Origin: CBDTTW01 sp965363675
GTDB lineage: Bacteria; Bacteroidota; Rhodothermia; Rhodothermales; DASSAV01
Reading direction: 5' to 3'
Length of the DNA stretch: 8,772 nt
Assembly (NCBI GenBank): GCA_965363675.1
Contig: CBDTTW010000128.1
Coordinates: 1 to 8,772 of the forward strand
Below are positions 6,752-8,772 of this stretch, one piece after another. The notes below the pieces were generated by a model. It was not told where the DNA came from. It was given only the letters and a program-made list of their open reading frames with translations, and did no database searches. The position numbers and the translations under genes are program-made. The first letter of the stretch is position 1, and every line of letters starts with the position of its first letter.

Positions 6752-7339
6752 CCGCCGCAGGATGGATTGCAGGCGCTCGTGGTCGTCGTTCATGAGGCGG
6801 CTCAGGGCGCGGCAGGCCGCCACCGTCCGGGCCTCGCGCTCGGAGGGCGCCGAGGCTTCCACGAGCCGCCCGACGACGGCCACCACCAGGTCGTCGATGG
6901 GGACTTCGGGGGCGCACCCCCGGATGAGCGTGCGCAGGTAGTCGTAGGGCTCGGCGAGGGTGCACACCTTGTCGTCGGGGCAGGCGTACACGAAGTCGTG
7001 GATGGCCGGCGGGTAGGAGGGGAGCGTCTGGCGCAGCCGTCCCTCGGGGGTGCGGTGCGCGAGGACCTCGGCGGTGAAGGTGGTGCGCAGCAGCTCGAAC
7101 ACGTGCGGCATCTCGCGGCGCAGCTCGTCGCCGGTGCGGCCCAGGGCCACGGCGCGGCGGCCCGGCTCGATGCTGCCCATCTCGATGCTGCTCACGACGG
7201 CCAGCACCTCGCCGCTTTGGGCGGTGGGCACGCGCACCCACGCCCCGAAGGCCGGCAGCGGGGCCTCCCGCCGCGCTTCGGCTACGAAGCGGCACGTGCT
7301 CGACTCGACGACTTCGGCCAGATGATCGGCGGCCATCAT
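6746..7339 (-). CDS. Stand-alone HAS-barrel-domain protein, probable NurA/HerA-system partner
   Basis: This 197-residue protein resembles stand-alone HAS-barrel proteins; the HAS barrel is the N-terminal beta-barrel of HerA translocases and ATP synthase subunits. The region FGAWVRVPTAQSGEVLAVVSSIEMG (31-55) has the barrel pattern of a short ligand-free surface loop and strand ending in a function-limiting V-V-S-S-I. The stretch about 75-140 (EMPHVFELLRTTFTAEVLAH, LPSYPPAIHDFVYAC, YDYLRTLI) recalls small proteins found beside nurA and herA in cyanobacteria and other bacteria. No Walker A or B motif is present, so it is not an ATPase. The C-terminal part (145-197) is helical and charged. Cysteines sit at 16, 120, 126, 142 and 176, with C120 and C126 flanking PDDKV. 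The gene is 142 bases downstream of the nurA-like gene on the same strand. A second ATG lies at 7336. The family call is by recall of motifs and context, so moderate confidence. Confidence 0.68.
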   Translation of the reverse strand: MMAADHLAEVVESSTCRFVAEARREAPLPAFGAWVRVPTAQSGEVLAVVSSIEMGSIEPGRRAVALGRTGDELRREMPHVFELLRTTFTAEVLAHRTPEGRLRQTLPSYPPAIHDFVYACPDDKVCTLAEPYDYLRTLIRGCAPEVPIDDLVVAVVGRLVEASAPSEREARTVAACRALSRLMNDDHERLQSILRRL

Positions 7340-7365
7340 AATGGGATCGCCGGAGCGGCCCGGCG

Positions 7366-7373
7366 CAAAGGTG
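7366..7373 (-). promoter_or_regulatory. Possible -7 promoter box for the HAS-barrel gene
   Basis: The - strand reads CACCTTTG, matching TAnnTTTG at all but the first base, 26 bases before the ATG at 7339. No TTG is seen at -33 spacing. If real, the HAS-barrel gene would have its own promoter as well as possible read-through from nurA. The 142-base gap (7340-7481) otherwise holds only short GC palindromes (for example 7389-7401) without a U-tract on the - strand. Confidence 0.25.
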
Positions 7374-7481
7374 GAGAGGGCAGGCCCGGGGCGCAGCGCC
7401 CACGGACTTTTGCGAATAATCTACGCGCAGGGCGCCGCCGGAGCGGACATCTGCGCCGAAACTTCGCGCACGGGGGCGGCC

Positions 7482-8639
7482 TCAGATGCGGGGGGCGCGC
7501 TTCGCAGCGGCCTTGCGCGAGCCGGCCTCCGGCAGGCGCTCGCGGTTCATGGCGCGCCCGACCATGTCGTAGAACACCGCGCGCTCGCCGGCCCGTACGA
7601 CGGCGCGCTCGTGGGCTTCGGAGAGCACGAGCGGGTAGCCGCCGCCCTTGTCGCACTCCGAGACGACGACGGCGTGCACCAGGTCCACGAGCGCCGGATC
7701 GTGGGCCACCCAGCGCGGCGTTTCGACGCGGCCGATTTCGGCGGAGCGCCCGCCCGTGGCGGCGTGGACGTAGAACGCGCAGATGCGGTCGGCGCCGTAC
7801 TCGCGCTGGATCTTGGAGGACGATTCGTAGAGCGCCGAGCGCTGACCGGGGCGGAGCAGGCGCTCGAAGAGCTTGCGGTCGGTCAGGCCCGCCAGGCGCT
7901 CGTCCTCCGGCGCGTCGTCGGCTTCGCCCAGGAACAGGCGCAGCAGGTTGACGACCTCGGTGCTGCCGGGCATGCTGATGTACGAGCACACGGGGATGCG
8001 CGCCTCGCGGAAGGCAGCCAGGGTGCGCGTGTAGGCGGCGATGAGGCGCGCCTCCAGGTCGCGGTTGCCGATGTTGCGCACCATCCACCGGATGAGCGTG
8101 CCGTCGGCCATTGCCACGACGATGCGCCCGGCTTGCCGGACGGCTTGGGCCGTCTCGAAAAGCTGCTTCAGCTCCAGCTCGTCGCGCAGGGCTGAGATCA
8201 CCTCGACGGTGGCCGATTCGAGTTCCGCCCCGGCCAGGTCCCCGAGGTCATCGTCGCGGTAGCGGAAGTAAGGGACGGCCTCGATGAGGGGGCGCTCGGT
8301 GGTGCCGTAGTGAAAGGCGATGCGGCTGATGTTGAGCAGGAAGCAGGCCGGCTCGACATGGCGGTCGGGGTAGATCTGCGAGCCGTCGGTGGCTACGAGC
8401 GTCAGCGGCGTCGGGCGCGTGCCGGCATCGGCATGCGCGCCGAGGCGCCCGAGCGGCGCGGCGGCAAGCGTCTGGCCGCGCGCCTCCTGGACGCGCTCGG
8501 CGAGGGATTCCCAGGCGGAGTCGCAGGCGTGGTACGCTTCGAGGGCGCGCTGGAGGCGGCCCCGGTCGGCGGCGAGCGTCTGCACCTGGTACGCCCCGAA
8601 CCCTGAGAACTGCTGCTGAAGCTGAAGAAAGTCAAGCAT
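7482..8639 (-). CDS. nurA: NurA-domain nuclease
   Basis: This 385-residue protein is of the NurA family, Mn-dependent 5'-3' exonucleases and ssDNA endonucleases that work with the HerA hexameric translocase to resect DNA ends. The family metal site is recognisable: D85 in VATDGSQIYPDRH, D179 in VVAMADGTLI, and near the C-terminus Y335 and H343 in GYPLVLSEAHERAVV. As I recall it, the crenarchaeal NurA set is D58, E114, D133, Y291 and H299, with the same 8-residue Tyr-His spacing. The acidic residue between the two aspartates is probably E154 or E156. The N-terminal helix (2-60) is rich in Gln, Ala and Leu. The tail (374-385) is basic and may bind DNA. The open frame extends to an ATG at 8702, but the added Cys/Gly-rich 21 residues look non-native, so ATG 8639 (MLDFLQLQQQ) is chosen. 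AGGAG at 8663-8667 is too far to serve it. No HerA gene is inside the window. Confidence 0.88.
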   Translation of the reverse strand: MLDFLQLQQQFSGFGAYQVQTLAADRGRLQRALEAYHACDSAWESLAERVQEARGQTLAAAPLGRLGAHADAGTRPTPLTLVATDGSQIYPDRHVEPACFLLNISRIAFHYGTTERPLIEAVPYFRYRDDDLGDLAGAELESATVEVISALRDELELKQLFETAQAVRQAGRIVVAMADGTLIRWMVRNIGNRDLEARLIAAYTRTLAAFREARIPVCSYISMPGSTEVVNLLRLFLGEADDAPEDERLAGLTDRKLFERLLRPGQRSALYESSSKIQREYGADRICAFYVHAATGGRSAEIGRVETPRWVAHDPALVDLVHAVVVSECDKGGGYPLVLSEAHERAVVRAGERAVFYDMVGRAMNRERLPEAGSRKAAAKRAPRI

Positions 8640-8667
8640 AGGGCCGCGGCCGTCCGGTGATGCTCCT

Positions 8668-8697
8668 ATGGTACATCCACAACACACGCCCGCGCAA
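8668..8697 (-). promoter_or_regulatory. Possible sigma-70-like promoter of nurA
   Basis: On the - strand TTGCGC (8692-8697) and TACCAT (8668-8673) lie 18 bases apart. This would place a transcription start near 8660 and give a leader of about 20 bases to the ATG at 8639. The match is three of six bases at -35 and four of six at -10, so it is suggestive only. It would also exclude the upstream ATG at 8702 as the start. Confidence 0.3.
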
Positions 8698-8722
8698 GGC
8701 ATTGCCGTATGCAGCTTTGCCG

Positions 8723-8756
8723 GTTACGCCGTCTTAAGCGTTACGCCGTCTTAAGC
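8723..8756 (+). repeat. Perfect tandem repeat, 2 x 17 bases
   Basis: The unit GTTACGCCGTCTTAAGC occurs twice head to tail (8723-8739 and 8740-8756) without a mismatch. Each copy contains the palindrome CTTAAG. It lies 84 bases upstream of the nurA start, outside any gene visible here. Two identical sites spaced 17 bases apart could be a paired operator, a remnant of a longer array continuing beyond the edge, or a recent slippage duplication. Confidence 0.9.
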
Positions 8757-8772
8757 GCATTCCCAATGCGTT
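8753..8772. other. Short hairpin at the right window edge
   Basis: A perfect 6-bp stem (8756-8761 with 8765-8770) encloses the loop CCC. It can be extended by one wobble and one A-T pair to 8754-8772. The sequence ends two T bases later, so a + strand U-tract can be neither confirmed nor excluded. On the - strand it is followed by CTTAAGACGG, with no U-tract. It may be a terminator of a gene to the right or part of the repeat region. Confidence 0.4.

Noticed and set aside
8640..8702. N-terminal extension of the NurA protein from the ATG at 8702
   Set aside because: The 21 added residues are Cys/Gly-rich and overlap the likely promoter. The family-like start is MLDFLQLQQQ at 8639.
8723..8756. 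Start of a CRISPR array
   Set aside because: The two 17-base units are directly adjacent with no spacer, and no cas gene is visible. A simple tandem repeat fits better.

Overview
The window is strongly GC-rich and almost fully coding: nine genes, with no gap over about 150 bases. It shows no tRNA, rRNA, insertion sequence or CRISPR array. The organism is probably a Rhodothermota/Bacteroidota-type bacterium. Starts mostly lack Shine-Dalgarno sequences, several carry TAnnTTTG-like promoter boxes, and there is a Gram-negative outer-membrane beta-barrel protein. This placement is inference from gene style, not from a phylogenetic marker.

Layout, left to right. (1) The 3' end of ppdK (pyruvate, phosphate dikinase) on the + strand, closed by a strong intrinsic terminator (413-451). 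(2) A run of five genes on the - strand from 6107 down to 450, with gaps of 72, 36, 92 and 61 bases. In transcription order these are a glutaryl-CoA-dehydrogenase-like acyl-CoA dehydrogenase, two small single-pass membrane proteins that look like diverged tandem duplicates, an exported SMP-30/gluconolactonase-type beta-propeller, and a soluble multi-PAS histidine kinase. (3) A divergent promoter region (about 6108-6232) leading on the + strand to a small outer-membrane beta-barrel candidate. (4) Converging on it from the right, a HAS-barrel-like protein and, upstream of it on the same strand, a NurA-family nuclease. (5) A 133-base right edge holding the NurA promoter region, a perfect 2 x 17-base tandem repeat and a short hairpin cut off by the window end.

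Functionally, ppdK belongs to central carbon metabolism (pyruvate/PEP interconversion) and the acyl-CoA dehydrogenase to lysine/tryptophan or aromatic catabolism. The kinase and propeller may form a sensing/periplasmic pair, but only adjacency suggests this. The most system-like part is the NurA plus stand-alone HAS-barrel pair. It looks like a DNA end-processing module in which the HAS-barrel, normally the N-terminal domain of the HerA translocase, is a separate protein. No HerA ATPase is visible, so it may lie to the right of the window. The pair of paralogous one-helix membrane proteins is the least explained part.
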